Positions 50,200 to 62,439 of a stretch of DNA of 64,000 nt are shown in pieces; the stretch's first letter is position 1, and every line of letters begins with the position of its first letter. This DNA comes from Castor canadensis (Eukaryota > Chordata > Mammalia > Rodentia > Castoridae). The DNA lies in NCBI RefSeq assembly GCF_047511655.1, contig NC_133392.1:98403042-98467041 (forward strand), written 5' to 3'. The notes under the pieces were generated by a model. That model saw only the letters and a program-made list of their open reading frames with translations, was not told where the DNA came from and ran no database searches. Made by a program: the position numbers and the translations under genes.

Positions 50200-52685
50200 T
50201 AATCATTCTACTGAAATTCTCACAGCAGAGACTGGTTGATAGGTCAGACACCTGTCACCTTAAGGACATTCCAAAGGCCTAGTTCTCTTTCTCAACTTTC
50301 TCTGCAGAAGAGCCTTTCAGGGAAGGCCAAGGCTCTTGACTGCACCTCTGTGATTATTGGGTACAACCAGAGTACACTGAGGTCTACACAATGCCAGATG
50401 GCCCTTTTTTCTCTATCCTGCCTGCCCGCCTAATCTCTGTGCTGTCACTTACCTCAGGCACTAACACCCAGTCTTTGATCTGTACAGATGCACCAAACAA
50501 TGCGAAAAAGACAAGATTGGATTGTGCCTAAAGTGCTCTTTGGTAAATTGTGCCAAAAGAGGGCAATAGCTAATCTAAACCTATCATTACACTTAAGTGC
50601 ACCAAAGATGGGACCCCTTTCAAAGGAGGAAACGAAGTCTGTTTTGTGCATTCAGAGGCACTTAATGATGTCTTGGAAGTAGAGTGACTAAAAATCATAC
50701 AAATTGTGTGACCTGCCTCTTAGGATGTGTTACAGTCCTCTGAGACGGCTATGATCTCCCACATCGCAGCACATTAGAGTCCTTAGTGTCTTAATGAAAT
50801 GGTGGAAATATTCCCGCCTTAACGAGTTAGGATTCCTGGTGCAGTATTTACACGTTCCTCCCTTACGCTCTAAGATGCTGGGTTGATGATTCACGGAACA
50901 GACTATGGCAAGGGCAACATGCAGCACTGCCCATTCTTCTGGGAGGTGAAGTGTTACTGAGGGGACACGGGAAGGGAGGTGGCTCCCAGTGGATTCTGTG
51001 CCTAGCAGGACTTTTTCTCTGGCTTCGTTCTCATAGTATTCAGTGTGGTAGAAAATATGGGTAACCATATTAGGTCATTCCAATGGGTAATCTCTTTTTC
51101 ATCCTGACCCATAAAAAGCATTTAATTAACACCAAGTAGTTAGAGGGATTGAATGAATGAATGAATGAATGAAGCCCAACCCTTTGCTTTCTCTGTCCTC
51201 TGAGAAAACCTGCCTCCTGGGAAATATGCAGTAATGTATCATGTGGTGTCCTAACCAGCAATTTGTCGGTAACTGCCGAGGCACAGATGCTGTGGAGGGA
51301 AGGGGGAGTGGGCCTGGTGACTTCTGTCTGCAGAGAAGGCTGTGGCCAGTTGCTTCAGGGCAGCCTGTTGGCCCAGGGAGCTATAATGGCCAGAGCTCAG
51401 GGCACTGCCTGGAATTAATGGCTGGCTGAGAAAATGGCCCAGGACACAGCAAGCACCATTAAGCCCAGCCAGTTATTAATCCTCAGTACGAACTTGATGC
51501 CAAGGTCAGTAGAGCTGTTGTGGGGTGAAAAATGCCCAGGAAAATCCACAGCACATGGAGGAGTTCCCATTCTCCATGCTGCTGCGGCTTAGAGCTACAG
51601 TCCAGGCCCCCATGAGTGGGTGCAAGTGTGGGAGGTGGGCTGGTGGCTCTCCAGAGGGAGTCTATTGACACACAGATGTATGTGAGCACACACAGAGCTT
51701 GTCATTTTATTTTTGCTATTCCCTTTGTGTTTTGACAATTTGTAAGCATTTTCTATCCTCCCAGAACTCAGGACAGGGTCGACAACTTAAAGGGGCACTC
51801 CTGAATATTTTAGAATACGTGAATTAATTTTCCCACCATTCCTTTGCCTTCCTTTCCCCATTAAAAAATAAATAGAAGCAAACAAACAAAAACCAAGCAA
51901 AACAAAAACCCCAAGCTCCCAAATGAGTGAATAGGGAAACATGACAACTTTCATCACAACTAAGCCCTTTGGGCTGCGATGACAGGAGCAATCCCTATTT
52001 GGGGAAGCAGGCTCGGGAAATCAAGGTCTGATTTCTGTCACAGCCGGAGGAGCGAGAGCAACCAGAATTCTCTCTGTGACCCAACTGATGCCTCTGGAGC
52101 CTTTCTTAACAGAACAGACCAGGCCAAGTCAAATTAAACTTGACACCTAAAACACTAGGTGATGTCCTTGCAAACAAGTGATATCAGGCTTCACTTTTTA
52201 AAATTCTGATTTATTTGGCAGAGGGAAAGCTACCTCAGAGTGTAATGCCCATTAGCTGTAATGAGACCAGTCTTGCTCTGGGAGCTGCCTGTTGTTCTGG
52301 AGCAAACATCAGATATATTAAACAGCTTCAGGTGTTTCAAAATTCACTGCACTTCCCAATCTGATGTTTTCCTGTAATTACTAGGCTTTTATTAGCTGTC
52401 AATCTCAGTTCAGGCTGACTCTTGGTGAAAGCCATGCTGATTATTTAATGTGACTCACTAGAAAAATGTTACTCTTCCAAGAAGCTCTGTCCCTGTTATT
52501 TAATGACAAGCCCACCCACCAGCCTGCAGGGCCACGAAGCCCTCCTCTCTCCATCCAGTGTCACCTTATCTGATTTCCACTCATTGTTTGACTAAGGTTA
52601 GACAAGCTCCATGGGTAGGAGTCAATACTGAGCTGTGTTTTAAGTATGGTCTTCGTTGTTACTGGCTTTGAATCTGCTTCTTCCA
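50200..52685. other. Repeat-poor part of the upstream intron
   Basis: I recognised no young SINE, LINE or LTR across about 2.5 kb, while the rest of the intron is full of them. An L2-like (GAAT)n tail at 51150-51173 is the only clear repeat piece. The stretch holds an inverted repeat with TAAT cores at 51411-51482, a homeodomain-like cluster around 52230-52480 (ATTAGCTGTAATGAG, TAATTACTAGG, TTATTAGCTGTCAATC) and scattered CpGs at 50750-50900. It could hold conserved regulatory sequence. No exon was found. Confidence 0.4.
51411..51482. repeat. Imperfect inverted repeat, 27-nt arms, 18-nt loop
   Basis: The left arm 51411-51437 (starting GGAATTAATGGCTGGCTGAG) and the reverse complement of 51456-51482 (starting GGATTAATAACTGGCTGGGC) match closely after a one-base offset. 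Both arms contain ATTAAT and CTGGCTG. Confidence 0.75.
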
Positions 52686-52693
52686 CTCTTTAG

Positions 52694-53520
52694 GTGGACA
52701 ATTTGGGGCAAAAGCTAAGTAACAGAGGAAGGCCATATGGAGGGTGTCTATCTGAATTAATGGTACACCTTCTATCAGCTGCTCAGGTCAAAGGTCGAGG
52801 GTCATTCTTGATACCTTTATCCTTTACCATTCATCTAATTCTATTGGCTCAATCTTCCTATGTATATCTCAAACCTTGTACTACCACCACTTTTGGTTAA
52901 GACACCACCATCTCTCCTGTGGTACTCTTGGCTCTTAATTTTACTTTCCTTGTTTTCTCTCTTGCTATATTCTTGTCTTTTAGAAGCATTTAGGGGCACC
53001 TTTCATGTGTAAATCAGGTCATGTCACTCACCTGGTTTAATGTTCCAATTGCACTGAGAATAATAAAACAAATTCTAAATCAAACTCTATACCATGGCCC
53101 CAAGATCTGCACTTTCTGTCATTGTCTGTCCCTCCAGCTTCATGCATGTACGGTCCAGTGATCATGCTGCCATTTCCTTATTACTGCTGTTTGATGTGCT
53201 TTATGTTGGCTGTTCCTTCTCAGCCACTCTTCCTTCCAGGAAGTCCCTCCCTAAACTATCAATCTAAACAAGCCACCTTACCCATCTGTCACTCTCTCCC
53301 ATGATCCAGGTTTGTTTTTTTTAAATTAAGATCATGTATCACTACCTAAAATAATCTTAATTACTAGATTGTATGTCCACATGTCTGTTGTCTCTCTCCC
53401 TTCCTTGGATGTAAGCTCCACAAAAGGAGGGTATTGTCATATTCACACATTATCCATCTTCTGCACCAAGAACAGTGCTCAGCAGCAACAAATATTTTTG
53501 AACAAGTAATTGAATGATAA
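52694..53520 (+). mobile_element. L2 LINE 3' relic
   Basis: The sequence reads in L2 order, with 'tcattcttgatacctttatc', 'ctgttccttctcagccactc' and 'gatgtaagctccacaaaagg', ending 'aagaacagtgctcagcagca' and 'aatatttttgaacaagtaat'. Confidence 0.75.
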
Positions 53521-53739
53521 GTGTGATAAAGCTTTATCACACTTAACACAGGGAGTTGGCACACAGAGGTTGAAATAGATGTGTTTGTTGTATTTAAGTG
53601 TTACTATTTGGTAACTACTTTCTCATACTTTCTGACTGGGTAATGAGATTTTTTTCTAAAGCATAGCATTTGGAATTTGTTTCATAATCACCATCTGCTT
53701 TAAATGAATGTCAAAGAGAGGTCTAGGAAATCCCACAGT

Positions 53740-55165
53740 TTCTTTTATTTAATTGCATTCTATTTTAAATGTGTTTTAATAGCCTTATTAGGGTGTAATT
53801 TTTATGACATTAAGTTCACTTCTTTTAAGCTTCATTTGGGTGACCACCACTATGATGTAATTTCCATTATTCCAAAAAGAAACCCCATATCCCTTTATAT
53901 CTCTTCTCCATTCTATGCCTGACCACTCATCTACTTTTTCTTTCTATAGACAGGACTTTTTTGATATTCATGTAAATGAAATCATGTGATATACAAAAGT
54001 TCCCTTTATCTGTGGTTTCACTTTTTGTAGTTTCACTTATTCAGGGTCAATAGTATCAACAGTGTCCTAGACTAGTAAGTGAACAAATTCCAAAAGTAAA
54101 AAATTCATAAATATTAGATTGCATCTTGTTCTGAGTATCATGAAGAAATCTTGTTCTGGCCTGTTTTGATCCACCTGAGACATTAATCATCTCAGAGCAT
54201 CCACACTGCATACACTACTCAATTGTTCCTCACTTAGAAGCAGCCTTGGTCATCAGATTGACTGTCATGGCATGGCAGTGCATGTGTTCGAGTGACCTTT
54301 CCTTAGTAGCCTAAAACTAAGTCACAATATCCATGTCATTTACCTACTTCACATCATCACATGGACATTGTATCATCTCATATCGTCACAAGAAGAGTGA
54401 CTACATGCAGTGCCAGAGGATATTTTGAAAGCGACTCTATTCATAGAACTTTTATTAGAGTATATTGTTATAATTGTTCTGTTTTATTATTGTTGCTGAG
54501 AATCTCTTAGTGTGCTTAATTTATCATAGGCCTGTCTGTTCAGGAAAAAGTGTAGTATATATAGAATGTGGTGCTCTCTATGGTTTTGGGCAACCCCTGG
54601 GAATCTTGGAAGGTATGCCCATGGAGAAGGAGGACTACAACTAGAGTGTCCAGTTTCATTCACTTAGCATGATTTTGAGATTTGTTGTGTTGCAGCATGC
54701 ATTAGAACTTCTTTCCTTTTCACTGCTATAATATCCCATTGTATGACTACACATTTTATTTATACATCCACTAGTTGATAGGCATTTGTGTTGCTTCCAT
54801 TTTTTGATTACTATGAATAATGATATTATGAACACATTCACACACACATCTTTATGTAGACATACATTTTCATTTCTCTTGGGTGTAGATACCTAGGACT
54901 GGGATTTCTGAGACATGGGATGATTTTGTTTAACATTTTGAGAAACTGCCAAACTGCTTTCCCAAGTAGCAACACCATTTTACAGCCCTTCTTAACTTAC
55001 AATGTATAAGAGTTCCAATTACTTTACATCCTTGTCACATTTAGTATTGTTTCTTTTTCATGACAACCATTCTAATGAATGAGAGGAGACATCTCGCTGT
55101 GCTTTTGATGTGTGTTTTCTAAATAACAAATGATGTTGAGCATCTTTCTGTGGACCTATTTGTGC
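53740..55165 (-). mobile_element. Old L1M fragment split by MER2
   Basis: Reverse L1M text flanks the MER2: 'gaccaccactatgatgtaat' and 'atgaaatcatgtgatataca' on the left, then 'ttcattcacttagcatgatt', 'ccactagttgataggcattt' and 'ttgatgtgtgttttctaaat' on the right. Confidence 0.8.
54000..54642 (+). mobile_element. MER2 (Tigger-type DNA transposon) nested in L1M
   Basis: It starts 'gttccctttatctgtggttt' and ends 'catggagaaggaggactaca', with internal blocks 'gtttcacttattcagggtca' and 'agtgtagtatatatagaatg' that follow MER2. About 640 bp long and without an open transposase. Confidence 0.8.
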
Positions 55166-55594
55166 CAATATTTTGAGATTTCTAATTCCACATATTGAGG
55201 CTGAACTTGTACACTAAATAAGAGCTAGAGGGTAGGTGCTGTTATTGAACTCAGAGCCAACATTCAGCTGACTTCTGAGAGTCTTATGTGTGCTGAGGTC
55301 ACGAGCTAGAGGAAGCTGAATGGTCGGCACCAGAGAAAAGAAAGAAAGAGGAGTCATTTAATTAACATTTATTCAAAGAGGTAAATCCAAAGTGAAAAAC
55401 AATGAGGAGTGGCTGGAATCTATCTTTATATTGAAACTACATTTTGCTAACTGAGGCTAGACAATTCACTCCTCATCATATCACACTGAAATGCATTTCA
55501 TAGAAACACAGAAGAGCATGTCTGGCAGAAATCTCAGCCATGATCCAGGAATGCTCACAACGTGTGCAGTTCCCAGCCAAAGCAATAAAAAAGA

Positions 55595-55722
55595 TGATGG
55601 GCTTGATCAGAATATGAATTCTCAGGTCTTGCCTGAGGCCCACTGAATCAGGTGTTCTGGTGGGGCCTTGTGCCGTTTTAACAAGTTTTCCACCCTCAGT
55701 GCTGAGAAATCCTGGACTGAGA
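55595..55722 (+). mobile_element. MER5A-like DNA transposon relic
   Basis: 'gaggcccactgaatcaggtg', 'ttctggtggggccttgtgcc', 'ttttaacaagttttccaccc' and a 'tgctgagaaatcctgg' end match MER5A. Confidence 0.75.
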
Positions 55723-56202
55723 TAGTTCCCTCATTTTACAGAAGAAGCTTAAGCTCATGGAGTTGTGAGATTTGCCCAAGGTCATGTTCTAAAGGCAGCA
55801 CCTGTGATGAACCCCAGATCCCCTCATCCCTATAATCTATAAAATTCACATACGCCAAAGAGTCTCACTCATGAATTAATAGTGCTCTTAAAATGGAGCC
55901 TAGAAAAAGAAGTGGTTTTCTACAAGTAAATAAATGAATAAGCAAAAGCATCTTCCTCTGACCCGCCGCCGTCCCTCAGCAGGATAGCCCGTCTCTGCAC
56001 CTCTTGCCTGCTTGTTTGGAAGAATTGACCAGGAATAGTTGTATGGTGTCTCTAGGCCTGATGACATGGAAGATGTGGCACACCTCTGTGCATGGCTGGG
56101 ATGCTCTTGTCCCAGAAGCTGGACCACTAGGGTGTCTCTCAGGCCTGTACAGCCCCACCAAGATGGGCCAGCGGGGTCCTACTCTCTGTGGTTCTCTGTG
56201 GT

Positions 56203-56397
56203 AGATTGAATTGTGCTTTTCTAAAGGTGTGCTAAAGCCCTGATCCAGGCTCCCAGTGCACGTGACCTTTGGAAGTAGGGTTTTTGCAGGTATAATTAAG
56301 CTATGAATCCGGATGAATCACACTGGATGAGGGCAGACCTTCTGTCCTGTCACTTGTGAAGTTAGAAGAAGAGACGTAGAAACGGTATGTACATTCT
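56203..56397 (+). mobile_element. MLT1-like LTR fragment
   Basis: 'gtagattgaattgtgctttt', 'cacgtgacctttggaagtag' and 'ggtataattaagctatgaat' resemble the 5' part of MLT1-type LTRs. Confidence 0.55.
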
Positions 56398-56423
56398 CTA
56401 ACCTAACCTAACCTAACCTAACC
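56398..56423. repeat. (CTAAC)n pentanucleotide repeat
   Basis: Five CTAAC units follow the LTR fragment. It resembles telomeric CCCTAA but is a pentamer. Confidence 0.95.
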
Positions 56424-57571
56424 CTGAAAACAAGCCTGAGTGGTAAATGCTACCATTTTTTATCAGATAAAGAAGTAAAAGCAAAATTAATCACTTACTA
56501 TGGTCCTGATTCTTTCCTATATGCTACATTTCACAATCTTTAATGATTTAATCTTTTAGTCTTCATTTTCTGTTCACTGTCACTACCACATGAACACCAC
56601 AAGGTAGGATGATGATGGTGCATGGCATACAGTAAGTGCTCAAGAGATAGTTGAAGAAATTCTTTGTGTCCTCAGTCTTATTGTCTTGGCAAATAGTGGG
56701 TGGTTTTCCTTTGTTCCAAGTTGTTCTAGAGCAGCCGCTGGGTCCTAGAAAGCTAGGATAGTGGTTGATGGTGAGCACTACACCTGCTGTCTTCCTTAAC
56801 TGCCACATGGTTTCCTTCAAAGGCCACTCACATGCAGTTACTTCCTCTAGGAGGACATGGGACACAAAGATCCCTATGCTCATTAAATAAACAGAAAGCT
56901 GCATGTTCATTAGCATTAGGTGATCTTGAGCGTGGCCAGACAAACCTGATTCCACAGAACTGGTTTCTGTGACCTCTGCTGCATCTGCAAGAGGCTTAAG
57001 CAGGGTCTGCAACTTGAGAGGATAACTGAGAATTGATGGCCAAGGGAGAGAGAATTATGAGAACATGGAGTTCCATATACAGCTGAATTAAGAGGGAGAA
57101 ATCTTGAGATTTCAGATGACCAAATCAGAAAAAAAATCCAAGTGACCATAGCAGTACATGCACAGTGTCAAAGTGGACAGCACACTGGCTGGGAGGTCAG
57201 GCTTAGGTACAAACTTCAGCTCTGCCATTTATTGGTCAAAAACCTACTCCCATGGTTGACACTCAGTGAGGAATGCAGGAGAATTTTCATGGCTGAATTC
57301 TTGGAGATAGGGAAGAGCCTTCCCAAAGCACCTGGCTTGCCCTCTTGCCTTGGGCTCTGTCACTCAGTGACCTGCTGACACCACCTCCGACTGCCTGTGG
57401 AAGCTAATCATTTCTGTCCGCCCAAACATGGATTCCTGCCACCCAGTCCTGGTTCAACCACCACCACTTTCACTTGATCACTGTTGTGCCTCATGTCCAG
57501 TCCTTCCATGTCCATTTCTGTCTATTCTCTACACCAGCCAGAGTGCCCTCTCTAAAGTGCTCATCTGAAAT

Positions 57572-57790
57572 AAGCCAGGTGTGGTGGCACATATCTGTAA
57601 TCCCAGCTACTTGGGAAGTAGAGACGAGAGGATCATGAGTTTGAGGCCAGTTCTGGGCAAAGTTAGTGAGATCCTATCTTGAAAACAAAATACAAACAAA
57701 AGGACTGGGGGCATGGCCAAAGTGGTAAAAAGAGACCTTGGGTTCAATCCCCAGTACCACCAAGAAAACCCCAAAACAAAGAACAAAACC
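57572..57790 (+). mobile_element. Dimeric SINE (B1-like + ID)
   Basis: 'agccaggtgtggtggcacat' heads the B1-like unit. The ID part is 'ggactgggggcatggccaaa' with 'gggttcaatccccagtacca'. Confidence 0.9.
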
Positions 57791-57809
57791 AGCTTGCCTG
57801 ATTAGGACT

Positions 57810-58330
57810 TCTCACTTCTTACAGTGTCTCTAAATGGCCTCCTGTGGCTTTGAGTCTGAGGTTCTTCTAGTGACTTCTCAGGTCCTAAAACCATGTCAGT
57901 CCCCTCTGGGTCCTTCCCCTTCTCATGGCTGTCTTCTATACTCCAATCAGCTTGACTTTGTTGCTCTTTGTAGCTCTTTGTGGTACAATTTACAACGCTT
58001 TCCTCAGGGCCTTTGTACTTGCTTTGCCCAGAACCCATTTCTCATTCATAAACCGGAGCACTAATGTCTGCCTTGCAGGGGTATTTTGTGACTTCACAGA
58101 GATAGTAATGATATCTAATATTCCGTCACTGCCTTCCTCCACCTTCTATACATGTGTAACTCCTTTGTCTCTCAGTGAAAGTATCAAGGGAGTTTCCTTC
58201 GACTCTATGACTAGCTTGGCCTTCTGTTTCTCCCTTGGTAATTCGTACATCTGTAATCACTGATTGAGTGTCTCTTCTGCATAAGCCATATGATTCTTAG
58301 GACTGTAGAGGAATTAAATTAGTAAATGCA
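57810..58330 (+). mobile_element. L2 LINE 3' relic
   Basis: 'tctctaaatggcctcctgtg' and 'cctcagggcctttgtacttg' with 'ctttgcccagaacccatttc' are signature L2 3' text on the plus strand. Confidence 0.75.
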
Positions 58331-59210
58331 GGTGACCGGATCATGCCAGAGCCTTTCCCATTTCCATGTTCTACTTCCAGTGATGTGTGAGGCGGATCTA
58401 TCCAAAGTAGAACAATTGGGGGAAAGTACTCATTTTTCTCATAAAAGACAGAGCATCATGACAAAGCCAATACCGTGTAATTGATGTCCAGTCCTTTCAT
58501 TCTCTAAGACTGAGAGTTTCCAGAACAAGTCATAATGCAAGGGTCTTGAAACTGACTACTCCCAAGTGACCAGTGCCAGGCTGCGTCAGGGAAGACATGC
58601 TGGTTCTTGAACTGATGGTTTGTTTATCGAACGGCCTACTTTAGGGGCTCTGGGAGTGGAAGAATGACCATGCAGCCTGAATACTACTCGGCACCCCAGC
58701 TGGAAACATGCAAGTAAACAAATTCGGAATTCTTCACTTTGCCAAGCTCAGTAAACACAGCTCTGATGAGCTCAGTAGCCATTAGTTACATAAATAAAGC
58801 ATGAGGCTAGGACAGGATTGCAGAAGCAGGCGCATTGTCCTCATTTGCTGACCAGTGGTGACACTAGCCCGATGTACCTGTTGAGCAGGTACTTTGATAC
58901 CTGCTTCAATCCTGCTAAACATGATGCATCCTCTGGGCCACACAATGGATTAGTGAAAAATCACATGTTCTTCTTTTCCTTTTGCATTTGTTCAAAACAT
59001 AGTTATTAAGCACCTACTGTTTATATAATGGAACTTCTTAGGCAAGCTGCCCTGTCTTTGTTTCTATACCCAGACCTAGTGAAAAATATGAGAAGCAGAT
59101 TCCTGGGAAGAAAAGCTGGGCTTCCCTGATCCTTCAAGAAGCCTGGGACTGAATGAAGACCAATACGATTGAGGGCTGAAGAGATTCACAGTTTATTGAA
59201 GTTTTTTTTT

Positions 59211-59404
59211 GGCCAGGCGTGGTGGTACTTATCTGTAATCCCAGCTACTCAGAAGGTGGAGACAAGAGGGTCAAGACCTGAGGCTAGTTCAGGCAAAGTT
59301 AGTATAAGACCTTATCTCAAAAACGAATTAAGAGCAAAAGGAGTAGGGGCCTGTCTCAAGTGACAGTGCTCGAGGTCCTGAGTTCAATCCTCAGTACCAC
59401 AAGG
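59211..59404 (+). mobile_element. Dimeric SINE (B1-like + ID)
   Basis: The head is 'ggccaggcgtggtggtactt', and the ID part contains 'tgagttcaatcctcagtacc'. Confidence 0.9.
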
Positions 59405-59461
59405 AGAAAAAACAAAGGTTCTTTTTCTCTCTCTTTTTTTTTTCTTTTCAAGAAACAAGAA

Positions 59462-59690
59462 GGGCTAGTTGTGGTGGTGCATCCCCGAAACCCTAGCTTC
59501 TCAGGAGTCGTAGGTAGGAGAATTATGTGGCCCAGGCAAAAGACATGAGACTCTATGTGCAAAATGATGAAAGCAAAAATTGGGCTGTGGTGTGGCTTAC
59601 GTGGTAGAGTACTAGCTTAGCAAGTGCAAGGCCCTGAGTTCAAATCCTAGTATCACCACCAAAAAAACCAACAAAACAAGAAAACAAGAA
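59462..59690 (+). mobile_element. Dimeric SINE (B1-like + ID), second in tandem
   Basis: 'gggctagttgtggtggtgca' opens it and 'cttacgtggtagagtactag' with 'gagttcaaatcctagtatca' gives the ID part. Flanks share an 'aaacaagaag' sequence, a possible target-site duplication. Confidence 0.88.
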
Positions 59691-60589
59691 GAAGACAGTG
59701 ATAGTGAGTATAAAAGTTCTGAGAGATCAGAAGGTCAAAGAGGAAATTTAGTAGAACAGCCTAGATTTCAGGAGGCTTTCAGTGCAAGAACAAACATTTT
59801 CACCTCTCAAAAGTCATTGGTATACAACACACTGTGTTATAATAAGTGACATTCATAATAGCCATCCTAAGTCATCAAGAAAAGCTTAAATTAAGTTAAG
59901 CTTTGTTTGCTTAGGTAGGAAAGTATAAAATCAATTTGGAACCTTCAAAAATAATTTAGACAAATAAGATTTGGTGCTAAGAGGGACTGTGCTTATGTTA
60001 TTTTAAGCCTCATTTGCTGGTAAAACTCATTCCCCAGCCATACTTCAAAATGAGGTGCTAGACTGAAAGCTATTGCTAAAGGGAAAATAAGCTTTTCTTT
60101 CCTCACTCAGGTATGATAGTGATGACTAACTTTGCACCAAAACTCGCCTTCTGTTCCATGTGGAGTGAGATGGGAGTGAGGTTCTGTTAAAGACTACATT
60201 TCCAGTCCCCATGTCTCTAGGCAGAACTGTGGGCCTCCCAATGGAATTGAAGCAGAGATCACTGGGAACTTTACCCCAACTGTTTCCCCTTCCAATGCCT
60301 TGACCCACATGGCATAGGGAACTTGGAAGCCATATGTGGACGGTGGCAGAGCCAATGAATGAAAGAGAGTAAGCCATGAATCTCTGATTTGATGAGAGAA
60401 ATTAGAAAAGCTCACTACCTTTGTTTGTGAACGAGGAGCTCATTCATCAAAAATGAATTATTATGAATTTTTGGGTGTCTGTTTGTGACAGCAGGCAATT
60501 TAACTATAGCTATTCTATTAGGCAACAGGCCACTTCCTCTGTTTTCCACTTTTTATAAGAGGCTGGGGTACAGTCACCATGTTTTCTTT

Positions 60590-61465
60590 CTAAGGCACGG
60601 TTCTGATCACAGGTCAAAACTCAATGATCTTTCTGTAACTCCCCATTGCCTACAGGGGGAAGCCTACATTTCTAAAAGGAGTCCTTCATAGGTTTTGTTT
60701 TTCCCCATTGATCCATTTCAAGAGCTCTAAACTCCTCCAAAATGGGCCACCACTCTCTTCTTTAAATGTGCCCTGCTCCTGCCTTTGCACTGCTAGCTCC
60801 TGGTCTAGTCACTGAGAGCCCATCCACAGGGCTGACGGAGTGGCTCAAGTGGTAGAGTGCCTGCCTAGCAAGTGTGAGGTCCTGAGTTCAATCCCCAGTC
60901 CTTCCATACCAAACAAAATCCAAAATGTAAGGTTTGGTGGAGTGGCTCAAATGGTAGAGCACCTGCCTATCAAGCCTAGGCCCTGAGTTCGAACCCCAGT
61001 ACCACAAAAACAAAAAACAAAACAAAACAAAAAAAAACAAGAGCCCATCCACTACTCCAGATTCTATATAAAGGCCACCTGCTCAACAGGGTCATCTGTA
61101 ATAAAGATTACTTAGGCCCAAACTCAACTGCTTACCAACCATTGATATGGAGGACACTTCTCAACTTCCGTATCTTAGTTTCCTCACCTATGCAATGGTG
61201 GTAAGGACAGAACACTTCACAAGGCTGTGAGGGTTCAGGAAATTCAATAGTACGGGAGCTTCAGCCACTCGTCTACCACCAGCACAACCCATTGCATGCT
61301 GCACTCATTCATGTGAGGCCTCCTTGGGTCAATCCCCACACTTGGGGCAGATGTGGAGTTTGCTTCGAAAATAAAACTTAGCAGGGCTATCAGAACCCCA
61401 TACTGTCTCACCAGCTGGTTGAAATATAGAAAAAGCTTAATAAAGGTTGGTTGAATGAATAAATA
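60590..61465 (+). mobile_element. L2 LINE 3' relic interrupted by an ID dimer
   Basis: 'ctttctgtaactccccattg' and 'ctgctcctgcctttgcactg' precede the SINE pair. The L2-type tail 'ggttggttgaatgaataaat' is near 61445. Confidence 0.6.
60815..61052 (+). mobile_element. Tandem ID SINE pair inside one 13-bp target-site duplication
   Basis: Two ID units ('gagtggctcaagtggtagag' and 'gagtggctcaaatggtagag') with A-rich tails lie between identical agagcccatccac at 60815-60827 and 61040-61052. This is the second case of the same design in the window. Confidence 0.93.
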
Positions 61466-61553
61466 TATGAATTCGTGAAGTGGCAGGAAGGGTTGCATCC
61501 CCCCTCACTCATGCTTTGTTTGGAGAACTATATTGCTTTTTCTTATAACTAGA

Positions 61554-61888
61554 ATTTTTTGTTTCTTGGTACTAGGGTTCGAACTCAGAGGCCTTGCACT
61601 TGCTAGGCAGATGCTCTACCACTTGAGCCATGCCCTCAGCCCATTTTGCTTTAGTTATTTTTTTATAGGATCTCACTTTTGCCCAGCTGGGCCTGGGTCA
61701 TGATCCTTCTATTTGTGCTTCCCTTGGTGTAGCTGGGATGACAGGTGTGTACCACCACACCCTGCTTTTTATTGGTGAAATGAGTTCTTGCTAACTTTTT
61801 TGCCAGGGTTGGTCTTGAGCCTCAGTCCTCTGGGTCTCTGTCTCCTGAACAGCTTGAATTATAGGCATGAACCATGTTTCCTGGCCTC
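61554..61888 (-). mobile_element. Trimeric SINE, minus strand
   Basis: The reversed ID part ('gggttcgaactcagaggcct', 'ctaccacttgagccatgccc') is followed by two reversed B1-like units ending in 'gaaccatgtttcctggcc'. Confidence 0.9.
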
Positions 61889-62439
61889 AGCTTGAATTTA
61901 TTAATTGGACAATGATAAGACCTTTCAAATGTCCTTATGTTTTGAAGAAACTTTGATAACTTTTCTAATCTGAATGAAATTGCCAAATCCTTGATTGTGG
62001 GGACCTGATTTGCCAGGAAGTTTTGGTTTCAAAACCATAAGACATAGAGAGTTACTGGCCAGGCTGAGTGGGGATAGGCACTTTCATTTTTGTGCTTATT
62101 CCTGCGCGTTCCTGAAGAGGCCACAGAAGGGTTGACTAATTCAAGACTGAATGTGCCTTAAAGCTGACAGTGCAGGAGCAATAGGGCAGAGGCCATGGAG
62201 AAGCACTGTTAAATACAGAGTCTGACAGACACATTTCCCACTGGGCTGGTCAGGGCTCATGTTTAATTGCATTCTGGGTTTGTTTCAAAAACAATAAGGA
62301 ACATCAGAACTGCAAATCAGGCTTTTTTCAAACACAGGACAACATTATTGTCACAATTTAAAAATATGAAAACAATGAAACTCTGCTACTCTTTAAATGA
62401 TATATGATGTTTAGTTACTTCACTTCCTCATGGACTTTC

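Noticed and set aside
56398..56423. Interstitial telomere repeat
   Set aside because: The unit is CTAAC (five bases), not CCCTAA, and there are only five copies.
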